This document shows, in pieces, positions 1-10,800 of a DNA stretch of 43,015 bases (its first letter is position 1; each line of letters opens with the position of its first letter). Where the stretch lies: assembly GCA_964430665.1 (NCBI GenBank), contig CAYSFC010000006.1, forward strand, positions 1 through 43,015. The letters run 5' to 3'. The notes under the pieces are model-generated. The model made no database searches and was not told the origin of the DNA. It worked only from the letters and a program-made list of their open reading frames with translations. Source of the DNA: JAQUYS01 sp964430665 (GTDB taxonomy: Archaea > Nanobdellota > Nanobdellia > Woesearchaeales > SKGA01). Made by a program: the position numbers and the translations under genes.

Positions 1-3000
1 GGTTACGTAGCTTCAACAGAAGATTCTTCAGCAAGATATTTCTGTTCCAAAGATTGGTACATAGATGGAGAATATATTGTAGCACCTTACCTACAAACAT
101 CTGAATATGCTTGGAAATGGTATGATGCTGTTGGCCTTTCAGTACCTTTCAAAATTCACAATATAGGAAATTACGATTTCATTTCAAACGGAGAAAATTG
201 GTCTTACTGTGCAGCAGACGGTAACGATTACAATAATGGAGATGAAATACTCATAAATTCAAACGCAAATCCAATTTTCGATGGTGGAACTTTAGACGAA
301 GTTAGTCAAGTTTTCACAGGATATCTTTGTGCAGAATATTTGAACGAATTAATTTTAAATGATGTAAACCCTTTCAACCAAGAAGAATTTCCTGAAGGAA
401 TTTCTCCTGTATGTGGAAAAACTCCAACTGGAAATTTAATAAAATCTTATTGTTGTGAAGAAGATGCAACCGTTGGAATTTTAGGAGAAGATTTAAGTTT
501 TGCAGATTGTGAAGACATGTGTTATGCAGATAATCAATTAATAGGAGATTATGTTGATGAACAAACAGATGGAGAATTTAATTTAAACGATTTATTTTGT
601 GTTCTGTTCCCCGCTTCATTTATTTGTGATAAAAATCTATCTGAAGATTTAACAATGGATAACGATAATTTAATGGATATGACTGAGTGTTCTAAGAGAC
701 CTTCTGATTGTGTTGGTTTAAGTATTTCAGGAGAAGATAAATCTTGCGCAGATATAATGTTGGAAGAAGATATTGGTAGGGATTATCATGCAGAGTGGAG
801 AGGTTATGGAGTTCCATGTCCTTACACTGAAGGAAACTTTTCATTTTGTAATGCCCCTCTTCCAGAAATAACTGTTAAATATTATTCTGCAGTTGATGTT
901 AAACAAGAAGACGGATACAATCAAATTTGTTGTGTTTTAGATTACAACGAAGCTATCGAAGAAAATGAATTACTTTATACTACAGATCAAATCTGTAATT
1001 ACAAACCAAATGAAATTATGTCTGAAGATTTATGTTTAATTTTAGGTGGAGATTGGCAACAAGAAACTCAAAATCCAGAATACTCTGCAACTTGTACTGG
1101 TTATGAAGTTGAAGGTGAAGGTGGAATTTGTTGTATGGCTGGAGAATGGGAATATGATTTCACAGATTATTGGATACAAAATTTAGCTAAACCTGCTGCT
1201 TTTATTTGCTATAAACACAATGATGAACAAAGATTTGCAGAATGTTGTAATGATTTTACTATTTGTAAAAACTCTCAATCAGATGCTTTATTTAGAAAAG
1301 ATTATGTTTCAAGAGGATCTCAATATGGTGCTTGGTTTATTGAAGGCGGAGCACTTCATTCAGTTGACAATTTCAACAAATATAATCGTTCAAATGTTTT
1401 GAAAAATTATGCGTACTATATGGCATTTCCAAGAGGAGATGAAATTAGTCTTAACTCAGGTATTTGGATAAAAATAAAAGATCAATTCAATAACAGAAAT
1501 CCAAGAAATTGGTCTTCTTTTGATAATTTAGAGTTTGATGTTTTTACAACAAGTTTTGGAAGATTAAGAGATTTAATTTTAAAAGACGAAGAAGATAACT
1601 ACTGTTATTTAGCAAATGATATTGAAGAAGTTTTAATTAATGGTAATAGAACTTTAAGATGGCATCATACAAATTTAGATTTACATATTTGTCCAGAAGA
1701 TTTTCTTATGGAAAACGTTACAGACATTTACATAAATGTAACTGGTGGAAATGAGTTTCAAATTTTAATTGACAACATCTATCTTTCAAATGATGAAGGA
1801 ACTGAAGGAGATGAAATTAATACTGAAAACTATTATTGTACTGGAGGATTTTCATCTTGGGTTAAAAATTTAGATGGTCCTGGCGATTGTGAGGGTGAAC
1901 ATTGTTTTGATGAAGATGACAAATTCTTTAAAGATGGAAAAGGTTACGGAGAATATCAATTCGCTTGTCAATCACAACCTTCATATGATTGGACAGGTAC
2001 TGCTTGTTGTGGTGATGACACTCATGTTCCAATAAAAGATATGATTTACGGAATTAATAATAATTTCGATACTAATTATGGGGAATATTATGCAGATAAC
2101 AAATATGGTTGTTTCCATGGAGTTCCTGTTTATAGAGGAGAAACTGTTGGTTATGCTATGTTTGAAAATTATTTTAATGCAGATAATGAAGATCATTTAT
2201 ACGACAATTTAATGTTTTATAATTCAACTTATTATGCATGTGAAGAAAATAAGTTTTCTAATTTGAAAACATCTTTCGATGGAAAATATGATCCAAATAG
2301 TCCAAATTTGAATGTTGTTATAAGAGATAATTATGATGTTATTTCAAATTATGTTTGTATGCCTGGAGGTTATTGGTTACACAAAGCAAACATAGATTTA
2401 TCTGAATTTTTAGCTTCTAAAATGTATGACTTAACTTTTAAAGATGGAACGACTATGGAACAATATGCGAACTATGAATTATATTGTGATAATTATAGAA
2501 ATTTAGAAATGAATTATACTGCGTTGCCTAATAATTTAAAAGATATTATTTTATCTTCTTGTATATTAAATATAGAAACTGATACAAATAGCATTCTTAA
2601 AAATAGAACTATAACAGGAATTTATTTTGAAGGAAGAAACAGTAACAATAAATTACAAACTTTCTTGAACAATGCAGCGCTAAAATCTCATTTAATCGAG
2701 GAACTAAATATTCTTCCTGATGATGTTGATAACATTTGTTCTTCTTGGCAATTTGTATCTGATGTTGACAATGAAAAGATGTTTTTTGGTTGTGGAGAAA
2801 TTGGACGAAGTGACATTTATGTTTCTTATTCAGATGCTTTGAATATGTTGTTATTTGTTCAAAGTCATGATTTTAATGCAGCAGATGAATTTGAAGGAAT
2901 GTTTGAAGATACAATAGGTTCGTCTTTCTTTGAAAGAATGTTGATAAGATTGAAATTCTTCTTTAAAGATTTGTTCCAACCAGACGAAGAGGCAGAAACA

Positions 3001-3363
3001 AACACTGTTGACTCACCTACTTTACCTTTTAATTCAACTGCGCTAAATTATAAGAAAATGTTCCTTGCAAGTTATGGAGATCAATCAATTTATGCATTTT
3101 CTGCAAAACTATTCTATATGACAGGTCCTTATGCAGAAGAGTTAGATTTAGTAAGTTACCAATTCAAAAACTTCCAAACAGATATGAAACCTTATTTTGA
3201 AAGATATATTAGCAATGAAGGAATAGACCAAGATGTTGTTGAATATTCTTTAGTCGGAAACAACCAAATAATTAATTTAGTGAATCCAAATAATAACCAA
3301 ACAACTTCATTTGAACCTGAATTTGATTGGAGATGGTACTTGGGTGGACTCAAAATTAATTAA
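1..3363 (+). CDS. Giant Cys-rich extracellular protein, 5' end cut by window edge
   Basis: The frame is open from base 1, so the gene starts upstream; 1120 residues are visible and the stop is TAA. No family is recognised with confidence. The protein is acidic, rich in Asn and Cys, and has Cys pairs such as CCGDD (near nt 2001-2018) set among Trp and Gly, a pattern I associate with large DPANN surface proteins. Codons from about nt 1300 to 1800 look like a beta-sandwich or carbohydrate-binding-like module: aromatic and hydrophobic strands ending in a D-N-I-Y-L-S strand. Several N-x-S/T sequons suggest export and glycosylation. No C-terminal membrane anchor is seen, so it is either secreted or anchored by its unseen N-terminus. 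A T-rich tract follows the stop. The role is probably cell-surface or appendage-related, by context only. Confidence 0.8.
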   Translation, partial: GYVASTEDSSARYFCSKDWYIDGEYIVAPYLQTSEYAWKWYDAVGLSVPFKIHNIGNYDFISNGENWSYCAADGNDYNNGDEILINSNANPIFDGGTLDEVSQVFTGYLCAEYLNELILNDVNPFNQEEFPEGISPVCGKTPTGNLIKSYCCEEDATVGILGEDLSFADCEDMCYADNQLIGDYVDEQTDGEFNLNDLFCVLFPASFICDKNLSEDLTMDNDNLMDMTECSKRPSDCVGLSISGEDKSCADIMLEEDIGRDYHAEWRGYGVPCPYTEGNFSFCNAPLPEITVKYYSAVDVKQEDGYNQICCVLDYNEAIEENELLYTTDQICNYKPNEIMSEDLCLILGGDWQQETQNPEYSATCTGYEVEGEGGICCMAGEWEYDFTDYWIQNLAKPAAFICYKHNDEQRFAECCNDFTICKNSQSDALFRKDYVSRGSQYGAWFIEGGALHSVDNFNKYNRSNVLKNYAYYMAFPRGDEISLNSGIWIKIKDQFNNRNPRNWSSFDNLEFDVFTTSFGRLRDLILKDEEDNYCYLANDIEEVLINGNRTLRWHHTNLDLHICPEDFLMENVTDIYINVTGGNEFQILIDNIYLSNDEGTEGDEINTENYYCTGGFSSWVKNLDGPGDCEGEHCFDEDDKFFKDGKGYGEYQFACQSQPSYDWTGTACCGDDTHVPIKDMIYGINNNFDTNYGEYYADNKYGCFHGVPVYRGETVGYAMFENYFNADNEDHLYDNLMFYNSTYYACEENKFSNLKTSFDGKYDPNSPNLNVVIRDNYDVISNYVCMPGGYWLHKANIDLSEFLASKMYDLTFKDGTTMEQYANYELYCDNYRNLEMNYTALPNNLKDIILSSCILNIETDTNSILKNRTITGIYFEGRNSNNKLQTFLNNAALKSHLIEELNILPDDVDNICSSWQFVSDVDNEKMFFGCGEIGRSDIYVSYSDALNMLLFVQSHDFNAADEFEGMFEDTIGSSFFERMLIRLKFFFKDLFQPDEEAETNTVDSPTLPFNSTALNYKKMFLASYGDQSIYAFSAKLFYMTGPYAEELDLVSYQFKNFQTDMKPYFERYISNEGIDQDVVEYSLVGNNQIINLVNPNNNQTTSFEPEFDWRWYLGGLKIN

Positions 3364-3371
3364 TAACAAAG

Positions 3372-3400
3372 TTTATTAACTTCTTTTTTTTATTTTTATA
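3372..3400 (+). promoter_or_regulatory. TATA-like box and T-rich tract before MEMO-like gene
   Basis: TTTATTAA (3372-3379) lies about 25-30 nt before the ATG at 3403, the spacing of an archaeal leaderless promoter. The T-rich run from about 3381 to 3398 could also terminate transcription of the preceding gene, since archaeal terminators are often simple T-tracts. Confidence 0.45.
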
Positions 3401-3402
3401 CT

Positions 3403-4281
3403 ATGAGAGATCCTATAGCTAATACAACACACTATGCAAATGGTCCAACTCTTCTGGACAAACAGTTCAACGAAATATTTGAAGGTCCTAAAGGTCCTGG
3501 AACTATGCCTGTAAGAATAGACAAATTAAATGTTCCCGAAGCAAAAAATCCTATAAAAGCTTTGATTGTACCTCACGCTCCTTATTCTCTTTCAGGTGCT
3601 TGTGCTTCTTGGGCTTATAAAGCTTTATCCGAAGAAGGATTAGACACAACAACATATTTTATTGTTGCTCAAGCTCAAAAATCATCCCAATCAGGAACTA
3701 CTGCAGAAACATTTCAAATGCCTTATGGGGAAGTTCGTGTAGATCAAGATATTGTTAGAGAACTTGTTAAGAAAGGAAATATTGGTATAAATGAAGAATT
3801 ACATAGAAATGAATCTTTGATTGAAATTCAAATACCTTATTTGCAAGTTATAAACAAAAACAAAATGGAAAAAGTTAAAATTGTTCCTCTGTTGATTAAT
3901 GAAGAAATAAATTGCAAGGAACTTTCCGTAGATATAAAAGAAATTTTAATGGAGCAAAATAAAAAAGCAGTTTTCATATTTGTTACAAATCTTACTTCTT
4001 ATGGTAGAAATTTTCATTTCGTTCCTTTCACTGAAGAAATTCCTGAGAACATTGCAAAAATAGACAAATTGTTAATAGATGCAATAAAAAAACATGATGA
4101 GGATGAATTTTTTGAGGCAATTAGAGAATCTATGGCTCCAATATCAGGATATTATGCTATGAAACTATTTTTCCCTTTAATTACAGCTGTCAAAACAACT
4201 CTTGAACAAAATTATCTATCAGGAGATATGAATGGAGATTACAAACACTGTGTAAGTTATGCTTCCTTTGTTGTTAGATAA
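3403..4281 (+). CDS. MEMO1-family protein (AmmeMemoRadiSam system B-like), divergent active site
   Basis: A 292-residue protein, about the usual length of the MEMO family, which is related to extradiol dioxygenases and is usual in archaea. Recognisable blocks are V-P-H-A-P-Y-S-L-S-G (residues 56-65, matching the family A-P-H-A-G-Y-x-Y-S-G), N-E-S-L-I-E-I-Q-I-P-Y (136-146), T-N-L-T-S-Y-G (195-201) and a C-terminal S-Y-A-S-F. His58 is kept. The usual G-P-x-H block is replaced by V-A-Q-A-Q (88-92), and the His of E-H-S-x-E is replaced by Glu137. The metal site is therefore incomplete and catalysis is doubtful. It has its own leaderless-type promoter and sits between two giant surface genes without an obvious functional link. 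Family assignment is fairly secure; the biochemical role is not known. Confidence 0.82.
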   Translation: MRDPIANTTHYANGPTLLDKQFNEIFEGPKGPGTMPVRIDKLNVPEAKNPIKALIVPHAPYSLSGACASWAYKALSEEGLDTTTYFIVAQAQKSSQSGTTAETFQMPYGEVRVDQDIVRELVKKGNIGINEELHRNESLIEIQIPYLQVINKNKMEKVKIVPLLINEEINCKELSVDIKEILMEQNKKAVFIFVTNLTSYGRNFHFVPFTEEIPENIAKIDKLLIDAIKKHDEDEFFEAIRESMAPISGYYAMKLFFPLITAVKTTLEQNYLSGDMNGDYKHCVSYASFVVR

Positions 4282-4283
4282 AC

Positions 4284-4292
4284 TTTTAAATA
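4284..4292 (+). promoter_or_regulatory. TATA box of the 4314 surface-protein gene
   Basis: TTTTAAATA ends about 22 nt before the ATG at 4314, and no SD lies between them. This fits a leaderless transcript starting at or next to the ATG. Confidence 0.6.
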
Positions 4293-4313
4293 ATTCAATC
4301 TCTTTTATGTACT

Positions 4314-7300
4314 ATGGGTAAAAGGGGACAGTTGACACTATTTGTAATTGTTGGGATAATTATTCTATTTGGAGTTACTTTAATTATTTCAGAAGGAACT
4401 AGAAGTGTTCAAGAAAGACTTAAAGCTGAAGCCACGGCTGACTTAAATGAATACTTAAAATTAAATTCTATAAATACGTATGTTGCATCATGTATAGAAT
4501 CTGTAACTGAAGATGGACTAAGAATTCTTGGTGAACAAGGTGGTGTTATTTACGATTATCAAGGAGGTTTGACCAATTTTAGTCAATTGCAAGAAGGTAA
4601 AGATTATTTGGTTTTTGAATCTATTGGTGATGAATTAAATAGAAGTGTAAATGTTTCTTATGGTATAGGAAGTACACTTACAAATGAAGATTGTAACAAT
4701 ACTTATCCAAGAGCTCTTATAAATGACATTTCAATAGAATCTTTTAGTTATTATCCTACAAAAGGGGTTTATCTTGAAGATTATAAGTCTAAATTTTCAA
4801 AACCAGAAATACAAGGTGGTTGTAATGGTTTAACTCCTTCTGTTTATACTAGTGGCTTTATGGGAAGAAACCTTCTTGGAAGTTTATGTACTCAACCAAT
4901 TGAAGGCGCAACTGTTGCATGTCGAATTAATGCTTTAAACAATACAAATTCTCCTGTGTCTATGCAATCTCAAATAGAATCTTACATAGAAAATAATATT
5001 CTTGAATGTGTTGATTTTTCTCTTTTTGATTTTACTGGAAACAATATAAGTTTTATTAATGGGAGTGAAATTGATGCTAGATTGATTTTTAAAAAACCTG
5101 ATGGTTTAACTGCAAATGTTTTCTTTCCTTTTCAAGTTAAAGTTGAAAATAATCTTGTTTTAACTCAAGCAGAATTTAGAGAAGATATTAATTTAAATTT
5201 GAAAAGAGCTTATTATTTTATTTATGATATGATTGATGAATTCTTAAAAAATCCTTTTTTAAATATTGAAAGAGATTGGAATAGTTCAAAGTGGTCAAAT
5301 TCAAATTTACTTCCTATTTTTGATTTAGAATACGTTCGTTCTCCTTGTTTACTTTCTCACAAATGTCAGTTTGGATTTTATGATGATGTGATTATTGTTT
5401 CAGATAAAAGTATTTATTTGAATGGAAGACCTTTTGAATTTATTTTTGCTGTGAAAGAAAGAGCGCCTGTTCTTGAATATATGCATAGTCCTTTCATAAA
5501 TTCTCAATTTACAAAAAGAAGTGGAGAATCTGTTGCACTTGATTTTATGTTTAATGTAAATCAATCTATAATTTTTTCTAAAAATATTATGGCTGTTGAT
5601 GATGACAATGATGATTTAACTTTTTCATATCATGGTTGGCGAGAAGATTATTATACTTTTTTTGATTATGATAAATGTAGGACTGAAAGAAATATTTGTA
5701 ATCTTTCAACACATCAAAATTACATGAACTTTGTTGTAAACACATCTACAGGAGAAAATATTTCTCCGAGAAATTGGTCAAACTTTATTAATTTCAATTC
5801 TTCTTTAGGTTATTCTGAATACCGCACAAACAATACAGATATTGGTTATCATGAAGTTACTTTAAAGGTTGAAGATGAGCATGGTTACATAGATTTTCAA
5901 ATAATTAAATTTCTAGTTTTTGATCTTCCTACTGCATACTTGCGAACTTTTAATTTATATGATGATGTAGATAATGATTATGCTTCTGTTGAAGATATTT
6001 TTATATTAGATGGTTCACAATCAAATGAATCTATTTTGGCAGGCGGAATTTTAGAAAACTATACTTTTTTTGATTCAAATGAAACTTTTAAAATTCATAA
6101 ATCTGAAAATTGTTCTGGTTTTGAAGATACTGGTTTAAGAGATGTTTGTCTTGAAATAGATCTTGATGATAAAGATACAAATTACTTAATACTTCCTTTA
6201 CCTTTTGCTGAATTAAATATAACAGTAGAAGATTTCTTACAAAAACAATTTTCTCCTCAAAAATTAATTGTTACAAATTTAAGTAAAACTTTATGGTTCG
6301 ATAACAGAAGTTTTTCTTTTGATTTTTTGAATTTACCTATAAGGCATCAACTTTCTTTAACTGTAACTCAAACAGGAGGAATAGAATCTCCAGCTAGTCC
6401 ACAAGATATTTATGTTTCTCAATGTTTACCCCATAATTTTGAAGGTCCTGTGAGGAGAATAAATTATCCTTATAATTTTGAAACAAATATATTTGCATAT
6501 CCATATAATAAAACTGAAGATTTTTCAAATATTTGTTGTGTGCCTCAAGGTATTGAATGGCCATTTAATCCTATTGTTGATAATCTTTCATGGGGAATTT
6601 TTAGAGACTCAAACTCTGTTTGTTTCGAAGACACTGGTTCAAAAATGTGTTGGCCTTTCAATGCATCAAACGAAGTTGTGGAATTTTATCCTTTGAATTT
6701 ATCCGTTCAAGAAAAAAATTCAAATTTTGCAGATTTTGAAGACGTTCCAAATGATTTATACGACAATTTAATTTCTTATCCAGGTGGAGATGAATTAAAA
6801 TTATTAAATGATATTTTTAAATTAGATTTTACTCAGAAATGTAGTGGTAATAGAGGAAATGTTTGTTCTGGAAGAATTGATGCAAATTTAATTCAAGACG
6901 AAAGTTGTGATGATTTCACAATTTCAAATCAATTTGCTAGATGTCAAGGTCCTATCGTCTCAGATATTCAATCGTGCCAATTAAATGCTGAAGAACCGTC
7001 CGGTTGTGAACCTTATTCATATCCAAATTCTTTTGAAAAGAAATTTATGTTAGATAAACAATTTTTTAGTTTAGATTATTCTGAATATCAGGGTAAGGAA
7101 AATTGGATTGATCAAGGTTATTGTGCAGATGTTAAACCATTTAAAATAGCTTATTCTTCTATTCCTCCTTTATCTTCACTAGGAAATTTAGATTGCTTTG
7201 GAACGTGTCTTAGTGGCGAATGTGGTTATTTTGAACCAAATGCATGTACTTGTGAACGTGGTGACACAGAATGTAGTGGTTTTAATGGTTCTTCTTTTAT

Positions 7301-7808
7301 AGATTCTTCAAGAAAAGAATATTTTGTTTGTACTGATGATGGCTCTGTAAATGGATTCTGTGATTCAACTTGTTCATATGGTGAAGATAAGGATGCTTTT
7401 GAAGAAGCTTGCTATTGTGTAAATTATTCTGTTACACATGGTGAAAGTGTTAAATCTTCAAATTTGGCTTCTTTTAATGGCTTTATTTCTCCAATCAATT
7501 TAATACAGTATATTACTATTCCTTCTTCATCATATTCTTCAAAATGTTGTTTAGATGGTGTTTTTGTTTATAAAAAAACTACAAATGAAATGTTTTGTGC
7601 TGATGGTGTAGTAAACCCTTCTATAGAAGATACATATAGTTATTTTGGTGTTTCTGATGCAGTTTTATTAGATAATTCAAATGATTTAATTTTATGTAGT
7701 GCAAATCCTGATGGTTGGACTGGTACTCACGTTTCTTCTGGATCTAAAAATGCCATTTCAGGAGAGTTGTACGAGTGTAGTTCGGGTTCTTGGACGCTTC
7801 AACCTTAA
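4314..7808 (+). CDS. Large class III signal-peptide surface protein with PKD/cadherin-like domains
   Basis: The 1164-residue protein starts M-G-K-R-G-Q-L-T-L, a short basic n-region ending in Gly5, followed by a hydrophobic helix (about 7-25). This is an archaeal class III (type IV pilin-like) signal peptide. The next 250 residues, with conserved Cys and an I-E-S-Y-I-E-N-N block, resemble a membrane-proximal domain that I recall as widespread in DPANN 'KRGQ' proteins (recollection, not searched). Around residues 390-560 Ig-like strands with A-V-D-D-D-N-D-D-L and V-E-D-E-H-G-Y suggest cadherin/PKD-like folds; a second L-D-G-S-Q-S element follows. The last third is Cys-rich and ends in W-T-L-Q-P without an anchor. 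A pilin-like helix would hold the protein in the membrane or in a filament. The ATG is fixed by the signal peptide and by the TATA spacing. Confidence 0.85.
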   Translation: MGKRGQLTLFVIVGIIILFGVTLIISEGTRSVQERLKAEATADLNEYLKLNSINTYVASCIESVTEDGLRILGEQGGVIYDYQGGLTNFSQLQEGKDYLVFESIGDELNRSVNVSYGIGSTLTNEDCNNTYPRALINDISIESFSYYPTKGVYLEDYKSKFSKPEIQGGCNGLTPSVYTSGFMGRNLLGSLCTQPIEGATVACRINALNNTNSPVSMQSQIESYIENNILECVDFSLFDFTGNNISFINGSEIDARLIFKKPDGLTANVFFPFQVKVENNLVLTQAEFREDINLNLKRAYYFIYDMIDEFLKNPFLNIERDWNSSKWSNSNLLPIFDLEYVRSPCLLSHKCQFGFYDDVIIVSDKSIYLNGRPFEFIFAVKERAPVLEYMHSPFINSQFTKRSGESVALDFMFNVNQSIIFSKNIMAVDDDNDDLTFSYHGWREDYYTFFDYDKCRTERNICNLSTHQNYMNFVVNTSTGENISPRNWSNFINFNSSLGYSEYRTNNTDIGYHEVTLKVEDEHGYIDFQIIKFLVFDLPTAYLRTFNLYDDVDNDYASVEDIFILDGSQSNESILAGGILENYTFFDSNETFKIHKSENCSGFEDTGLRDVCLEIDLDDKDTNYLILPLPFAELNITVEDFLQKQFSPQKLIVTNLSKTLWFDNRSFSFDFLNLPIRHQLSLTVTQTGGIESPASPQDIYVSQCLPHNFEGPVRRINYPYNFETNIFAYPYNKTEDFSNICCVPQGIEWPFNPIVDNLSWGIFRDSNSVCFEDTGSKMCWPFNASNEVVEFYPLNLSVQEKNSNFADFEDVPNDLYDNLISYPGGDELKLLNDIFKLDFTQKCSGNRGNVCSGRIDANLIQDESCDDFTISNQFARCQGPIVSDIQSCQLNAEEPSGCEPYSYPNSFEKKFMLDKQFFSLDYSEYQGKENWIDQGYCADVKPFKIAYSSIPPLSSLGNLDCFGTCLSGECGYFEPNACTCERGDTECSGFNGSSFIDSSRKEYFVCTDDGSVNGFCDSTCSYGEDKDAFEEACYCVNYSVTHGESVKSSNLASFNGFISPINLIQYITIPSSSYSSKCCLDGVFVYKKTTNEMFCADGVVNPSIEDTYSYFGVSDAVLLDNSNDLILCSANPDGWTGTHVSSGSKNAISGELYECSSGSWTLQP

Positions 7809-7841
7809 TTAGAAACCTTTATAAATAAATAAATTGTCAAT

Positions 7842-7892
7842 TTATAAATTAAAAGTATATTATTAGTCTATAATACTTTATGTTGTGAGGGG
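7842..7892 (+). promoter_or_regulatory. Promoter and SD deciding the GTG start at 7899
   Basis: TATA-like TTTATAAAT (7842-7850; another copy near 7819-7829) is followed by a strong SD, GAGGGG (7887-7892), six bases before GTG at 7899. The SD supports GTG as the start codon; the next in-frame ATG would remove the signal peptide. Confidence 0.55.
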
Positions 7893-7898
7893 TTTAAG

Positions 7899-10800
7899 GT
7901 GGATTTAAAGTTTAATTGGAAAATTTTCAATGTTTTTGTATTAATGTCGATTCTTATTTTGTTGAATTTTACAACAAATGTTTCAGCAGATGCCACAGAT
8001 ATCTTCCCTTGTTGTGTTCCAGACTATTTTATTAATAATCCTCAAGACCCTGAATTTTTTCTAGAAATTCCTACAAATGGAGAATGTTTAAATGGACGTT
8101 TAGTTGAAGAATGTTATACTGGTTCTGGAGACAATAAAGTTTTTTTAGATATTTTAGATTCAACACATACAGCAATTTCATATGGTTGTTGCTGTGCAGA
8201 TAATGTTCTTTTAGATTTAGATTCACCATCGCAAACAAAATTAGTTTCATACTTAGGTTGTACAAACAATCCTTATCACAAAGATTTTATTGAGAAAACT
8301 AGTTTCAATTATGTTTGTAATCCTCAATCAGATTGTGGTGCAGATATAAATACTGAAGATACTTCTCTTTTAAAATTTAAAATTAGTGGAAATGTTGAAA
8401 ACAAACCTCCTATTGAAAATTTAGTTGGTGCAAGAGTAATAATTGACTCAATTTCTAACTTAGATATTTCTTCTCAAAATCCAGACATAGTTTCAAAAGA
8501 AGTTTCAAATGGAGAACATACATACATTGTTATTTTTAACAAACATCCAACTCATTACAATGAAACAATTTATGCAAACACAACTTGTATAGGTTGGTCT
8601 AATTCTCAAACAATAAATATTAGTAGCGATCAATTAATAGAAGTTACTTTAGAATGTAAAGATCAAATTGTGGATTGTGTTCCTGATTGGGAGTTTGAAG
8701 TTGATCCTCAAGACACTTGTTTTCCATTCAACAATAAATTTTACAAATATGTTGAAGTTTGGGATAAAAATCAATGTGGTTTTGATGATGAAAATAAACC
8801 TGCTTCTTACGTAGAATGTAACATAACATATTCCTCTGCAACATGTAGGAAACAAACTGAAGACCAGCTCGGTCTAGAAGAAAATGAAGTTTGTGATGTT
8901 GCTACAGATACTGGAAAAGAAATATTCAAAATAAATAATCAAACAGAACCTGTAAATCAATTAACTTGTCAAGATTTAGGTTATGGTACTTTAGAAGGTA
9001 CTGATGGAATTGTGGGTTGTACTCCTTATTGTACTTATGATTATACACAATGTACTTCTCCTTGCGACGATGTTTGTTCAGGAGGAATTGAGTGTTCTTG
9101 TCCTAGTTGTTCTGGTAGTCCTCTTTGTGAAAATTCTTGTTTAGGAATTTTACCTTCTTTTTTATCTAATGGAAAATCTTTTTCGTTTGTTTATTCCGAA
9201 GGTGCAGTAAATACTGATGAAGATGGAACAGATGATGAAGAAGAAACAAATCCTGAAATGTTTTCAGTTTATGAAGATGGAACTTCTATTAATCCTATAA
9301 AAGATATTTTTAACTATTATGATTTTATTAAATTGAATTCGGAAAGTTCTCATTTACTTCCAGGAGTTAAATTTCAAATAGGTAGCAAAGATGTTGAATT
9401 AAATTGGGAATATGAATTGCTTTCTTGTGAGGATAAAGTTAGTCATATTGAAGTTTCAATGTGTGAAGTAGATGATGAAGGAGTTTGTGAAAATCAAAAC
9501 AAACATATTTCTTCAGTTAGAAAAGATGCTACGAATTATATTTTTGAAAACAGATTAGAAGCAGGAGAGACTTTTTGTTTTGATGTTTGTGTAAGATTAC
9601 TTTCAGGAGAAAAAGTTTGTTCTTTTGAAGATCAATATATTACTGGTAATGATCAAATGTATCCTTATGGTGTTTGTTTTGAAATACCTCAAGATGATTT
9701 TTGTTTAACAACGAAAGATTTAGGAAGATCTTGTGCAAATGATGCACTAGGAAACTCATACTCTGTAGGTTGTGATTTATATCCTTCACATGAGGGAAAT
9801 TTAACTAATTTGTTTACAAACAAAGAACATTGTCCAGGTGTATGTAGAGAAACAACTTTTAATTCTATTTTTTCAACAACAACAGGAGCAGAATGTGTTT
9901 CTGCACCAAACTGTACTTTATGTAATGGTTTATTTGGATTTTATGCTTTGGGATTAAAAAATCCTGTGTTTGAATTACCTGATGAAACCAAAATTAAATG
10001 TTTTGAAGACCAACACAGATTTGAAAATGGAGTTAGTCTTAAACCAGATTTAGAAAATTATGGTTTTTGTTATATAGACCAAACACAAAGTATAATTCCT
10101 CAATTTGATACTTGTAAAAAAGTAGAATCTTGTTATGATTACAAAAGTGAAAAAACTTGTCAAAATGATCCTTGTTATAGATTTACTGAAGGCAATGAAA
10201 ACGATTGTGTTTGGGAAGAATTAAATTCTGAATTAGGTTTGGGTGTTTGTAGAACTTCTGTTGAAGATGAACAAGAATGTAAATTGTGTGATGTAGATTC
10301 TCCTATCGGTTACTGTACTGAAGAATTATGTGGTCTTTACGGTGATTGTTACTACAGAGATGTTTCTGAAATACAAACAGGAAATTATCCTGGTTCTTTG
10401 TTCGATCCTTTATTTCCCGAAGCAATAAATTCTATTCCAGAAAGAATGGACAATACTTGTGTTGCGAAAAGAGACATGGGTTGTGTTCTATATGATGACA
10501 AAGATGATTGTATTAATGCAAATGGATTAAATAGAAATGCAGACGTTGACATAAATTATCTTGATGAAACAAAACCAATTGGAACATTGTTCAATGTTAA
10601 TGTTACGGGAGGAACAAACAATTTAACTCCTAGTGACGATTTATATGGTTTTGGAACTTGTATGTGGGATGAAGAATTAAATTATTGTTATAAAAATTCA
10701 AATGGAAATGATGAGTCTTTAGTTGATAGGGATGATTATTCTGATGTTAAAGCTAAAGATGATTGTAAAGGTATTGTTCCATATTTAATTAAAGATTGTT

